Shown here: positions 18,747 to 27,043 of the stretch, piece after piece | Layout: the number at the start of each line of letters is the position of its first letter | Numbering within the stretch: the stretch's first letter is position 1 | Origin: Thermalbibacter longus | Lineage (GTDB): Bacteria > Chloroflexota > Chloroflexia > Thermomicrobiales > Thermomicrobiaceae | NCBI RefSeq assembly: GCF_023806485.1 | Contig: NZ_JAMSLR010000002.1 | Location: 124,001 to 188,000 of the forward strand | Direction: 5' to 3' | DNA: 64,000 nt | Notes under the pieces: model-generated | Told to the model about the DNA's origin: nothing | Database searches by the model: none | Seen by the model: only the letters and a program-made list of their open reading frames with translations | Made by a program: the position numbers and the translations under genes

Positions 18747-19244
18747 TCAGCTCCAGCGGGTCTCCACCGGCGGCGGATTCAGCAGCGTCTGCATGACCAC
18801 GCAGTACTGCTCGGTCTTCTCGCGCAGCGCCTCGAGCTGCTCGGGAGTGGCCTGGGGTGCCTCGACATCGAAGCGGACCCGGATCGCCTGGAAGCCGACC
18901 GGCACGTCCTGGGCAATGCCGAGCGTGCCGCGCAGGTCGAGATCGCCCTCGACGGTCACCTCGATGCGCTCGAAGGGGATGCCCATGGCGGTGGCGACCA
19001 TCTGGCAGGTGAGCTGTGCGCAGGCTGCCAGCGCCCCGAGCAGCAGGTCTCCCGAGCACGCGGCCGTCCCCGAGCCGCCCACCCCGGCGTGGGCTTCGGC
19101 CTGGTAGATCGCGCGGCCGATGTCGACCGAGCAGCTCAGCGGGGTATCGACTTGGCTGCCGGTCGCCCGCAGCGTGATCCTGGCTGCCTCCGGGTCGCTA
19201 CGATACCGCTCTTTGAGCGGCCGCTGGATCGAGCGGAGATCCAT
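18747..19244 (-). CDS. OsmC/Ohr-family protein
   Basis: A 165-residue OsmC-like thiol peroxidase or relative. The two Cys of the family are visible in AACSGDLLLGALAACAQLT and EQYCVVMQTLLNPP; the first motif sits on the central helix, the second near the C-terminus. Members reduce organic hydroperoxides using a redox-active Cys pair. ATG 19244 follows GGAGGGA; an extension to 19298 lacks support. It is divergent from the MerR gene and convergent with the RraA-like gene, so it is probably transcribed alone. Confidence 0.75.
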   Translation of the reverse strand: MDLRSIQRPLKERYRSDPEAARITLRATGSQVDTPLSCSVDIGRAIYQAEAHAGVGGSGTAACSGDLLLGALAACAQLTCQMVATAMGIPFERIEVTVEGDLDLRGTLGIAQDVPVGFQAIRVRFDVEAPQATPEQLEALREKTEQYCVVMQTLLNPPPVETRWS

Positions 19245-19363
19245 CCGACTCCCTCCGGTCATGATCTGCCGTGACGCGTGCACCTCCCAGTGGAACAATC
19301 ATGCCGTGGATCGAATGCCGGGCGCCACGCCAGGTTCACATCACAGCGCGAGGCGGGCTCACG

Positions 19364-19843
19364 ATGAGTAAACGACGCGAGACGACCCATCTTCGGATCG
19401 GCGAGCTAGCCAGGCGAGCCGGCGTCAACTCCAGGACCATCCGGTTCTACGAGGCCATCGGCCTGCTGCCTGAGCCAGCGCGGTTGCCGAACGGCTACCG
19501 TGTCTACGGAGCGCGCGACCTCGAGCGGCTGCGCTTCATCCGGCGGGCGCAGTCCCTCGGCCTGCCGCTCGACGCCATTCGCGATATCCTGGCGCTCCAC
19601 AGCGCGGGGAGCCGGCCTTGCTGCCGAGTCCGCGAGCTGGCTGAGCAGCGGCTCGCCGAGATCGACCGCCAGATCCGCGAGCTGCAGCGGCTGCGCTCCG
19701 AGCTGGCGGCGCTGGTCGAGCGCGCGGCGCGGACGCCACAGTCGGAGGCCGGTGACGGCGTCTGTCCGGCGATCGAAGACGCGAGGCCGGAACTCCACGT
19801 GACGACGGCCCGTGCGCCGGTCGCCCCTCGCCCCCAGCGCTGA
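19364..19843 (+). CDS. MerR-family metal-responsive regulator
   Basis: A 159-residue MerR-family activator. The winged helix-turn-helix is LRIGELARRAGVNSRTIRFYEAIGLLPEPAR with the usual NGYRVYGARDLERL continuation. The long dimerisation helix follows, and the metal site should include Cys-Cys of RPCCRVRELAEQRL and the late Cys in GDGVCPAIE, a layout like ZntR/CadR (two adjacent Cys after the loop plus one near the end). Copper sensors of the CueR type have a different, two-Cys loop. It lies 258 bases upstream of the P1B ATPase gene, in the same direction, with its probable operator between. ATG 19364 follows GAGGCGG. Confidence 0.82.
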   Translation: MSKRRETTHLRIGELARRAGVNSRTIRFYEAIGLLPEPARLPNGYRVYGARDLERLRFIRRAQSLGLPLDAIRDILALHSAGSRPCCRVRELAEQRLAEIDRQIRELQRLRSELAALVERAARTPQSEAGDGVCPAIEDARPELHVTTARAPVAPRPQR

Positions 19844-19963
19844 CGCGACCACGTTCGAACACCAGGATGACCAGCGGCTCATCGAAGCGAGGGGCGCCCA
19901 CTCCGGCGCGACGGCCGGGCCGCGCCCGCGGCTGATCCCGCGTACCCCACGAGCTCAAGGGAC

Positions 19964-19995
19964 TTGACCTTCCAGTGCACTGGAAGGTGTAGGCT
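19964..19995 (+). promoter_or_regulatory. MerR-type promoter/operator of the metal ATPase gene
   Basis: TTGACC (19964-19969) and TAGGCT (19990-19995) are separated by 20 bases, longer than the 17 bases of a normal promoter and typical of MerR-activated ones. Between them lies a perfect 22-bp palindrome (19967-19988), half site ACCTTCCAGTG. The sequence is like known metal-sensor operators. Confidence 0.88.
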
Positions 19996-20101
19996 GGCCA
20001 GGTGAGGGAGAGCGAGCGAGTCGGATTCAGGCACCGGTTCCTCGCTCGACCGAGCAGGCTGCTCTTTGCTCGAGTGGGTTTGATCCACGGAGATACGGGC
20101 C

Positions 20102-22636
20102 ATGAACGCGGGATTCTCGCCCCAGCCGGTCGATTCGCAGGCGTCGGCAGCGGACGCAGCGCTGCTGGCGAACGGCCGGCGCACGAAGAAGCTCCACCTC
20201 AAGGTCGGTGGGATGCACTGCTCGCTGTGCACCGCCTCGATCGAGCGGGCGGTCGGGCGACTCGACGGCGTGCGCTCGGTCCATGCGAGCATCGCCCACG
20301 AGGAGGTGCTCGTGGAGTACGACCCGGAGCGAGTCGCCCCGGCGACCATCGAAGCCGCGCTCGAGGCGATCGGCTTCTCAGTCCGGGCGCCTGATGAGAG
20401 GCTGGCGCTACTCGAAGAGGAGCGGGAGCTTGCGATCGCGCGGCGCAAGGCGCTGCAGGCGGCGATCCTTCTCGCGGCAGCGTCGGCGCTGATGCTGGCG
20501 AGCGCGCTCTTCGGGCCGAGCCGGACTCGCATGCTCATCATGGCGGCTCTCGCGCTGTATGCGGTCGGCGGGCCGGCACGGTTCATCGTGGCCCGCAACG
20601 GGTGGCAGTCGGTCCGCCGCGGTATCCTCAACCAGGACGTGCTCGCGTCGGCCTCGGCGCTCGCCGGGCTCGGCGGCGGGCTCGTCGGGCTGGCGCTGCC
20701 GGCTCTCCCGGCGGGCGAGTTCTTCGGCGCGACGGTGTTCGTCCTGGCGTTCCACCTGATCGGCGGGTATACATCGGTCCTCGTCCATCTGCGGGCGTCC
20801 CAGTCGGTACGCCGGCTGCTCGCGCTCGTTCCACCGGTCGCCCGTCGGGTCGCGGCGGACGGCAGCGAGGTCACCGTGCCGGTCGACCGGCTGGCCGTCG
20901 GCGATCTCGTGCGGATCCGCCCCGGCGAGCGGATCCCGGTCGACGGCCGCGTCGTGGAGGGAGCCTCGTCGGTCGATGAGAGCCTGGTGACGGGCGAGTC
21001 GGTGCCGGTGGACAAGCTGCCCGGCAGCGAGGTCATCGGCGGCGCGCTCAACCTGACTGGGGCACTGGTCGTTCAGGTGACGCGCGTCGGGCCCGACACG
21101 TTCCTCCAGAGCGTGGCCCGGCAGGTCGCCGAGGCGCGGGCGATGAAGCCAGGGATCTTGCGGCTCGTCGATCAGGTGCTCCTGGTCTACGTGCCCACCG
21201 TGTTCGGCGCGAGCGTGCTCGGCTTGCTCCTCTGGGCGGCCGGGAGCTGGCTGGTCTCCGGCGACGTCGACCTCCTCCGGGCGAGCTTCGCCGCGCTCGG
21301 CGCGCTGATCATGGGGTACCCCTGCGCGCTGGGCATGGCGACACCGCTCGCGCTCATCCGCGCCTCGGGCGAGGCGGCGGCGCGCGGCATCCTGATGCGC
21401 TCAGGGGAGGCATTCCAGGTGTTCCGCAACGTGCGCGCCATTGCCTTCGACAAGACCGGTACGCTCACGGAGGGGAAGCCTGCGCTCGCCGGTTGCCACG
21501 CCCTGGCCGGCACGCCGAGCGATCTCCTGAAGCTGGCCGCGAGCGCGGAGCACCCGTCCGAACACCCGCTGGCTCGAGCGATCGTGAGCGCTGCCCGCCA
21601 GCAGGGCATCCGGCTCAGCGAGCCTGAAGGGTTCGTAGCCGAACCCGGGCGAGGAGTCCGGGCAAGGGTCGAAGGGCATGACGTCCTCGTCGGTACATCG
21701 CGCTTCCTGGCAGAGCAGGGGATCGACCTCACTCCCTTGCATCCCCTGGTCGAGCGCGTCCAGCGCGAGGGCCAGACTGCCGTCCTGGTGGCGATCGATG
21801 GCCAGGCTGCCGGTGTGCTCGGGCTCGCGGACCGGGTGAAGGCTGATGCTCGCGCGACGATCGAGGCGTTCCGGCGGCGAGGGATCGAGCCGATCCTGCT
21901 GTCGGGGGATCATCGTCGCGTGGTGAACGCGGTGGCGGCCGCCGCTGGGATCGAGGTGGTGAGGGCCGAGATGCTGCCTGCGGACAAGGCGGCAGCCATC
22001 CGCGAGCTCCAGCACGGGGGTGTGCGCGTCGCGATGGTCGGCGACGGCATCAACGATGCCCCCGCGCTCATGCAGGCCGACGTCGGCATCGCGATCGGCG
22101 CTGGGACCGACATCGCCATCGAAGCGGCCGACATCGTGCTCATCGGCGACCGCCTCTCGGCGCTCGTCGACGCCTATGAGCTGGCCCGCCGGAGCTATCG
22201 GCTGACGGCCGCGAACGTCGCGCTGGCTCTGGTCTTCAATGGAGCGGGCATCGCGGTCGCCGTGACTGGGCTCGTCACGCCGGTCTGGGCGATGGGGGCG
22301 ATGGCAGTTAGCGTCAGCCTGGTGCTGGGACACTCCTTCGCCGGCCGGCTTCTGCCCCGGCCCAGGCCTTCGACTCAGCCCGCTCCGCCACCGCGCATGG
22401 CCTACGTGTTCACGGTCCCGACGATCCACTGTGAAGGGTGCTACCGGAGAATCCAGAGGAAGCTCCGTCGCTGTACCGGCGTGCTCGAGGTCGAAGGGGA
22501 GATTCCCGAGCGGCGCGTGGTGGTCATCGTCGAGCGAGGGCGAGCGCGTAAGGAGGAACTGCGCGCTGAGCTGGAGCGGCTCGGCCAGGAGGTAGCCAGC
22601 GTCGAAGTGCTCGAGCCGGTTGGCGAGCGGTATTGA
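20102..22636 (+). CDS. P1B-type heavy-metal-translocating ATPase with N- and C-terminal HMA domains
   Basis: An 844-residue membrane pump that exports a soft metal ion with ATP. An N-terminal HMA domain (residues about 20-85, GMHCSLC) is followed by transmembrane helices, the actuator TGES loop, the ion motif GYPCALGMATP, the phosphorylation site DKTGTLT, SEHP of the nucleotide domain and GDGINDAPALM. The TM7-8 region (FNGAGIAVAV, MAVSVSLVLGHS) looks like Cu-ATPases. A second HMA-like domain with HCEGC closes the protein (about 765-835). The usual CPC in TM6 is YPC here. The metal is uncertain: the regulator looks Zn/Cd/Pb-like, the transmembrane residues partly Cu-like. Confidence 0.88.
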   Translation: MNAGFSPQPVDSQASAADAALLANGRRTKKLHLKVGGMHCSLCTASIERAVGRLDGVRSVHASIAHEEVLVEYDPERVAPATIEAALEAIGFSVRAPDERLALLEEERELAIARRKALQAAILLAAASALMLASALFGPSRTRMLIMAALALYAVGGPARFIVARNGWQSVRRGILNQDVLASASALAGLGGGLVGLALPALPAGEFFGATVFVLAFHLIGGYTSVLVHLRASQSVRRLLALVPPVARRVAADGSEVTVPVDRLAVGDLVRIRPGERIPVDGRVVEGASSVDESLVTGESVPVDKLPGSEVIGGALNLTGALVVQVTRVGPDTFLQSVARQVAEARAMKPGILRLVDQVLLVYVPTVFGASVLGLLLWAAGSWLVSGDVDLLRASFAALGALIMGYPCALGMATPLALIRASGEAAARGILMRSGEAFQVFRNVRAIAFDKTGTLTEGKPALAGCHALAGTPSDLLKLAASAEHPSEHPLARAIVSAARQQGIRLSEPEGFVAEPGRGVRARVEGHDVLVGTSRFLAEQGIDLTPLHPLVERVQREGQTAVLVAIDGQAAGVLGLADRVKADARATIEAFRRRGIEPILLSGDHRRVVNAVAAAAGIEVVRAEMLPADKAAAIRELQHGGVRVAMVGDGINDAPALMQADVGIAIGAGTDIAIEAADIVLIGDRLSALVDAYELARRSYRLTAANVALALVFNGAGIAVAVTGLVTPVWAMGAMAVSVSLVLGHSFAGRLLPRPRPSTQPAPPPRMAYVFTVPTIHCEGCYRRIQRKLRRCTGVLEVEGEIPERRVVVIVERGRARKEELRAELERLGQEVASVEVLEPVGERY

Positions 22637-22707
22637 GCGGCGATGGGTCTGCGGGTACGCTTGGCGGCGATCCCGGTATCCACGGGGTGGGGATCGGAGC
22701 GCAGACG

Positions 22708-23916
22708 ATGGCGGAGGGAGCAGGGGCCGCTGCCCCGCGGCTGAGCGTGCTGGATCGCAGCCTGCGCTGGCTGCTCCTAGGGTGTGCCGGTTGGATCATC
22801 CTGCTGAGCGCCGTCGTCGTCGCCGGCTTTCTCCTGCTCGCCATCCCGCTGGTCGCCCTGGTGGTGGCTGGCCTCGCTGCTGTTCTGCTGGTCCCGGCCT
22901 ATGCTGCCCTGATCCTCGCTCTGGACCCGCGCGAGCCGGAGCCGGCGGTGCTCCTGGGTGCCGCCTTCTTCTGGGGTGCGTTCGTCGCCGTCCTCGTCTC
23001 AGCGCTCATCGAGGTACTCACCGGAGCCGCCCTGGCGGCAGTGCTGGGAGGCGGCGTCGCGGATCTCCTCGGCGCATCCGTTGTGGCGCCGATCGTCGAG
23101 GAGACTGCGAAGGGCAGCGCGCTGGCCCTGCTGTTCCTGCTGGCGCGCCACGAGTTCGATGACATTGTCGACGGGATCGTCTACGGGGCGCTGGTCGGGC
23201 TCGGCTTCGCCATGGTCGAAAACGTCCTCTACTTCTCAGGCGCATATCTGGAAGGCGGGCTGGTCGGTGTCGGCGTGCTGTTCTTCCTGCGCAGCGTGCT
23301 GGGTGGGTTGGCGCACTCCCTGTTCACCAGCGCGACTGGCATCGGGCTGGGGCTCTACCGCCAGGCCGCCGTCGGTAAGCGCCGCCTGCTGTGGCCGATT
23401 GCCGGCTTCGCCATCGCTATCCTGCTCCATGCGCTGTGGAATGGCGCCTCGACGCTGCTGCAGATCACGAACCTGGCTCAGGAGAACCCGCTCCTCACAC
23501 TGGGACTCGTGCTCGGCTTGCCGCTCGCGCTGACGGTACCCGGACTGCTCACCCTGATCGTCCTCTCGGTGGTCGGCGGGCGGCGGGCGGCCCGCATTAT
23601 CCGCCAGCAGCTCGCCGATGAGGTGGAGCAGGGCACGGCATTGCCCGAAGATCTCGAAATACTGGCCCGTCCCTGGGCACGGCGACGCCGTCTGTGGCGG
23701 GCGCTGAGACGCGGCGGGCTGCGGGCGTGGCTGCTCCAGCGCCAGCTCGACGAACTTCTGGTCGACCTGGCGTTTCGCCAGTGGCACCTCAGCAGAGGGG
23801 AACGCCTCCCGCGCTTCCTGCAGGCGTACAGCGAAGGGCACTACCGCGAGCGCATCGCCGCGCTCCGGGCCCGGCTCGGGCAGCACGACGCGGCGGCAGG
23901 CCGGCATCCGGCCTGA
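22708..23916 (+). CDS. PrsW-family intramembrane metalloprotease homologue
   Basis: A 402-residue membrane protein with about eight hydrophobic segments. PrsW-family motifs are present: the glutamate pair in PIVEETAKG, the ENVLYF segment of GFAMVENVLYF, AHSLFTSATGIGLGLY and LHALWNG, which supply the acidic and His residues of the metal site. In Bacillus, PrsW cleaves an anti-sigma factor; here the substrate is unknown. The cytosolic tail after about residue 290 is long and rich in Arg, more than usual. ATG 22708 with GGAGCG upstream is preferred over a TTG at 22633 that overlaps the ATPase stop. The direction and the short gap suggest possible co-transcription with the ATPase. Confidence 0.75.
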   Translation: MAEGAGAAAPRLSVLDRSLRWLLLGCAGWIILLSAVVVAGFLLLAIPLVALVVAGLAAVLLVPAYAALILALDPREPEPAVLLGAAFFWGAFVAVLVSALIEVLTGAALAAVLGGGVADLLGASVVAPIVEETAKGSALALLFLLARHEFDDIVDGIVYGALVGLGFAMVENVLYFSGAYLEGGLVGVGVLFFLRSVLGGLAHSLFTSATGIGLGLYRQAAVGKRRLLWPIAGFAIAILLHALWNGASTLLQITNLAQENPLLTLGLVLGLPLALTVPGLLTLIVLSVVGGRRAARIIRQQLADEVEQGTALPEDLEILARPWARRRRLWRALRRGGLRAWLLQRQLDELLVDLAFRQWHLSRGERLPRFLQAYSEGHYRERIAALRARLGQHDAAAGRHPA

Positions 23917-23971
23917 GCAACCCTGGTGGTACACTTCTGCTCCGATGCAGTCTAGATAGGTGAGCCTACCG

Positions 23972-25114
23972 ATGGCGGCGGCGACACGATCTACAACCCA
24001 TCTTCTGCGCGCACGGCCAGCGCTGCCGCGCAGCCGGCGCCCCTCGACCCTGCACGACTTCACGCTGGCCGAGCTCGAGGGGTGGCTAGTCGAGCGCGGC
24101 CAGCCGCGCTACCGGGCGCGGCAGCTCTTCCACTGGGCGTATCAGCAACTCGCGCTCGATTACCAGGCTATGACCGTGCTGCCCAAGCCGCTGCGCGCCG
24201 AGCTGGCCCAGACGCTGCCGCTGACCACCCTGACCCTGGTGCGCGAGGTCAGCACGGACGACGGCGAGACGCAGAAGTTCCTGTTCCGCACCTTCGACGG
24301 GCAGCACGTCGAGACCGTCCTGATGTTCTACCCTGACCGCACGACCGTCTGCGTCTCCTGCCAGATCGGCTGTGCGGTCGGCTGTGCCTTCTGCGCTACT
24401 GGCATGACCGGGTTGATCCGCAACCTGAGCGCCGGCGAAATGGTCAGCCAGGTCGTGTTCGCCGCCCGCTGGGCACGCGAGCGTGGACGGCCGCTGACGA
24501 ACGTGGTCGTGATGGGCATGGGCGAGCCGTTCCAGAACTACGACGCGACCAGGAAGATGGTGGCCATCCTCCACGAGCCCGCCGGGATGAACTTCGGCGC
24601 GCGGCGGATCACGCTCTCCACCTCCGGCCTCGTGCCGTTCATCGACCGGCTAGCCGAGGAGCCGTACCAGGTCAAGCTGGCGGTCTCGCTCCACGCGCCG
24701 AACGACGAGCTGCGCTCGCGGCTAGTCCCGCTCAATCGCCGCTACCCGGTCGCTGAGCTGCTGGCCGCCTGCCGGCGCTACGTCGCCAGGACCGGCCGGA
24801 GGTTGTCCTTCGAATACACGCTGATCAAGGGGGTCAATGATCAGGATGAGACGGCCGAGGAGCTGGCACGGCTGCTGCGCGGCCTGCTCTGCCACGTGAA
24901 CCTGATCCCGCTCAACCCCACGCCGGCCGAGCCCTCGTTCGAGCGGCCTTCCCCCGAGCGGATCGAGCGCTTCGCCGAGATCCTGCGCCGGCACGGGATC
25001 TCGACCACCGTGCGCTACTCCCGCGGCGTCGAGATCGCGGCCGCCTGTGGCCAGCTCCGCGCCGACCAAGAGCGGCAGGCGTTCGACGCAGGCCCTCCGG
25101 GTGAAGCCGAGTAG
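23972..25114 (+). CDS. rlmN: Dual-specificity RNA methyltransferase RlmN
   Basis: A 380-residue radical SAM enzyme that methylates C2 of A2503 in 23S rRNA and A37 of some tRNAs. The CxxxCxxC cluster motif is in [11 protein letters not shown], the SAM-binding [10 protein letters not shown] follows, and the C-terminal AACGQL holds the methyl-accepting Cys; the other conserved Cys is in CVSCQIG. ATG 23972 has AGGTGAG 8 bases upstream; GTG 23960 in the same frame would add four residues. Monocistronic as far as can be seen. Confidence 0.95.
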   Translation: MAAATRSTTHLLRARPALPRSRRPSTLHDFTLAELEGWLVERGQPRYRARQLFHWAYQQLALDYQAMTVLPKPLRAELAQTLPLTTLTLVREVSTDDGETQKFLFRTFDGQHVETVLMFYPDRTTVCVSCQIGCAVGCAFCATGMTGLIRNLSAGEMVSQVVFAARWARERGRPLTNVVVMGMGEPFQNYDATRKMVAILHEPAGMNFGARRITLSTSGLVPFIDRLAEEPYQVKLAVSLHAPNDELRSRLVPLNRRYPVAELLAACRRYVARTGRRLSFEYTLIKGVNDQDETAEELARLLRGLLCHVNLIPLNPTPAEPSFERPSPERIERFAEILRRHGISTTVRYSRGVEIAAACGQLRADQERQAFDAGPPGEAE

Positions 25115-25363
25115 GGTATCCGCGTGCGGTGCGGGGGCTGGGGGACGGTGAGGCTGCCCGTCCGTAGAGCGACCAGCCGGTCGCCCTCGCGATGCAACGG
25201 GGCGCTCTGCCGGGGCTGTTCATGTCCCTGACCGAGAGGCTGCCGGGCTCCGGCGCGTTTCGGGTTCGCCGCGCGTGTCGGGATGTCCAGGGCCGCGGGC
25301 AGGCTCGGGCTCTGCTGGCGCGGATCGACCTGTGGTAAAGGACCGTCGACGAGGAGGCACGGC

Positions 25364-26590
25364 GTGCGTATCGGCTACGTCGATCCCTTCTCCGGAGCGA
25401 GCGGCGATATGCTGCTCGGCGCGTTGGTCGACGCCGGCCTGTCGCTCGACCGGCTCCGCGAGCTGCTGGCCGCCGGGTTGGAGCTCAGCGGCTACGAGAT
25501 CTCCGCGGATCGCGCCCAGCAGCACGGGCTGACCGGTACGCGCGTAACGGTCAGCGTCACCGAAGCTCAGCCGGCCCGCGCCTGGCAAGAGATCCGCTCG
25601 CTGCTGGAGCGAGCCGTGCTCCCCGAGCGCGCCCGCGGGCAGGCCCTGGCAGTCTTCCAGGCGCTGGCCGAGGCCGAAGCGCAGGTGCACGGGGTGCCAC
25701 CGGCCGAGGTGCATTTCCATGAACTGGGTGCGGTCGACTCGATCGTAGACATTGTCGGGATCGCGCTCGGCCTGGAGTTGCTGGGCATCGAGGCGCTGTA
25801 TTCGGGGCCGCTGCCGCTCGGCCGCGGCTTCGTCCAGACCCAGCACGGCCTGCTGCCGATCCCGGCTCCGGCGACCGCCGCGTTGCTGGCGGGAGCACGT
25901 GCTCCCACGCGGCCGCTCGAGGTGGAGGCCGAGCTGGTGACGCCGACCGGGGCTGCGGTCTTGGCCACGCTGGCCCGCTTCGAGCAGCCGCCGATGCGCG
26001 TGGAGGCGGTCGGCTACGGGTTCGGGACTCGCGAGCTCCCCTGGCCCAACGCGCTCCGGCTGTGGGTCGGCGAGGCGGCCGGCGCAGCGGCCGGCCCGTT
26101 CGACGAGGGGCCGGAGGAGCTGCTGCTCGAGACCAATATCGACGACATGAACCCGGAGTTCTTCGAGCCGCTGGTGGATCGACTCTTCGAGGCCGGCGCG
26201 CTCGATGCCTGGCTGGAGCCGATCACCATGAAGCGCGGCCGCCCGGGGACGAAGGTGAGCGCCATCTGCCGGACGACCGACCGGGCCGAGCTGGAGCGTA
26301 TCTTCATCGAGCACTCGACCACCTTCGGCGTGCGGGCGCTGCCGATCGATCGGGTCAAGGCCGGGCGGCGCACCGAGCAGATTGCGACCCGCTGGGGAGA
26401 TGTGCGGATCAAGCTCAAGCTCTGGCGTGGCCGGGTGATCGATGCCGTGCCGGAGTACCGCGACTGCCTGGCCATCCACGAGCGGACCGGCATGCCGATC
26501 CGCCTCGTCTACAACGAGGCGGCGCGCATCGCTGAGGCCTGGATCGGCCGCAAGGTCGAGGCCGGAATCGACCGACCAACGCCGTCTTGA
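25364..26590 (+). CDS. larC: Nickel-pincer cofactor biosynthesis protein LarC
   Basis: LarC inserts nickel into the pyridinium dithio-dicarboxylate mononucleotide to give the cofactor of lactate racemase and related epimerases (CTP-dependent cyclometallase in studied systems). The 408-residue product begins VRIGYVDPFSGASGDMLLGAL, the family hallmark, then VHFHELGAVDSIVDIVG and TNIDDMNPEFFEPLVDRLFEAGALD in the second half. It is one uninterrupted frame, unlike species that need a programmed frameshift between LarC1 and LarC2. GTG 25364 follows a perfect AGGAGG. larA, larB and larE are not in the window. Confidence 0.9.
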   Translation: MRIGYVDPFSGASGDMLLGALVDAGLSLDRLRELLAAGLELSGYEISADRAQQHGLTGTRVTVSVTEAQPARAWQEIRSLLERAVLPERARGQALAVFQALAEAEAQVHGVPPAEVHFHELGAVDSIVDIVGIALGLELLGIEALYSGPLPLGRGFVQTQHGLLPIPAPATAALLAGARAPTRPLEVEAELVTPTGAAVLATLARFEQPPMRVEAVGYGFGTRELPWPNALRLWVGEAAGAAAGPFDEGPEELLLETNIDDMNPEFFEPLVDRLFEAGALDAWLEPITMKRGRPGTKVSAICRTTDRAELERIFIEHSTTFGVRALPIDRVKAGRRTEQIATRWGDVRIKLKLWRGRVIDAVPEYRDCLAIHERTGMPIRLVYNEAARIAEAWIGRKVEAGIDRPTPS

Positions 26591-26651
26591 CAGGAGAGTC
26601 CGCCCGTGCGATGGTACTGCCGGGTTTGTAGCCAGTTGAAGGGAGGAGGCA

Positions 26652-26906
26652 GTGAACGAGCTTTTCCCGATCGCAGCGGGTGTGCTGCTGGGCTTGCTCA
26701 CCTTCCGGATCGCTCAGCCCCGCGTGCGTGTGCTCGCGCTAGTCGTTTTGAGCGTGCTCTTCGGCTTTGCGGCAAGCGCCATCAGCGGGGAGCTCGCGTT
26801 GAGCTGGGGGTTCTTGCTGATCGACATCCCGCTGGTCTTCCTCGCGGCCACGGCCACGGTCCTGGTCGTGAACCGGGTGCGCAGCGCGCGAGAGGCCAGC
26901 CATTAG
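26652..26906 (+). CDS. Small hydrophobic membrane protein
   Basis: An 84-residue protein with two or three predicted membrane segments (FPIAAGVLLGLLTF, VRVLALVVLSVLFGFAA and FLLIDIPLVFLAATATVLVV). GTG 26652 is preceded by GGGAGGAGG. I do not recognise the family. It lies 61 bases after larC and could be its operon partner; a hairpin terminator follows at 26965. No function can be assigned. Confidence 0.6.
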   Translation: MNELFPIAAGVLLGLLTFRIAQPRVRVLALVVLSVLFGFAASAISGELALSWGFLLIDIPLVFLAATATVLVVNRVRSAREASH

Positions 26907-26964
26907 GCCCGCGAGCACAAGCAGCACGCGGGCTCGCTGAGAGCTCACGGACGAGTAGAGAATG

Positions 26965-26994
26965 GGCCCGCTGGCGAAACGACGCCAGCGGGCC
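26965..26994 (+). terminator. Hairpin terminator after the larC unit
   Basis: A perfect 12-bp stem (26965-26976 with 26983-26994; left arm GGCCCGCTGGCG) and a 6-base loop. It is followed by TGGTGTTAGG, so the U-tract is poor. Confidence 0.65.
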
Positions 26995-27043
26995 TGGTGT
27001 TAGGAATGTCTGGCTGGCGAGGCCGATAGGTGAGTAGGTCCCG

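Noticed and set aside
26606-26640. Frame starting GTG with WYCRVC, like a zinc-ribbon start, after larC
   Set aside because: It runs on in a wrong frame through the 84-residue membrane protein gene, which has the better ribosome site and composition.
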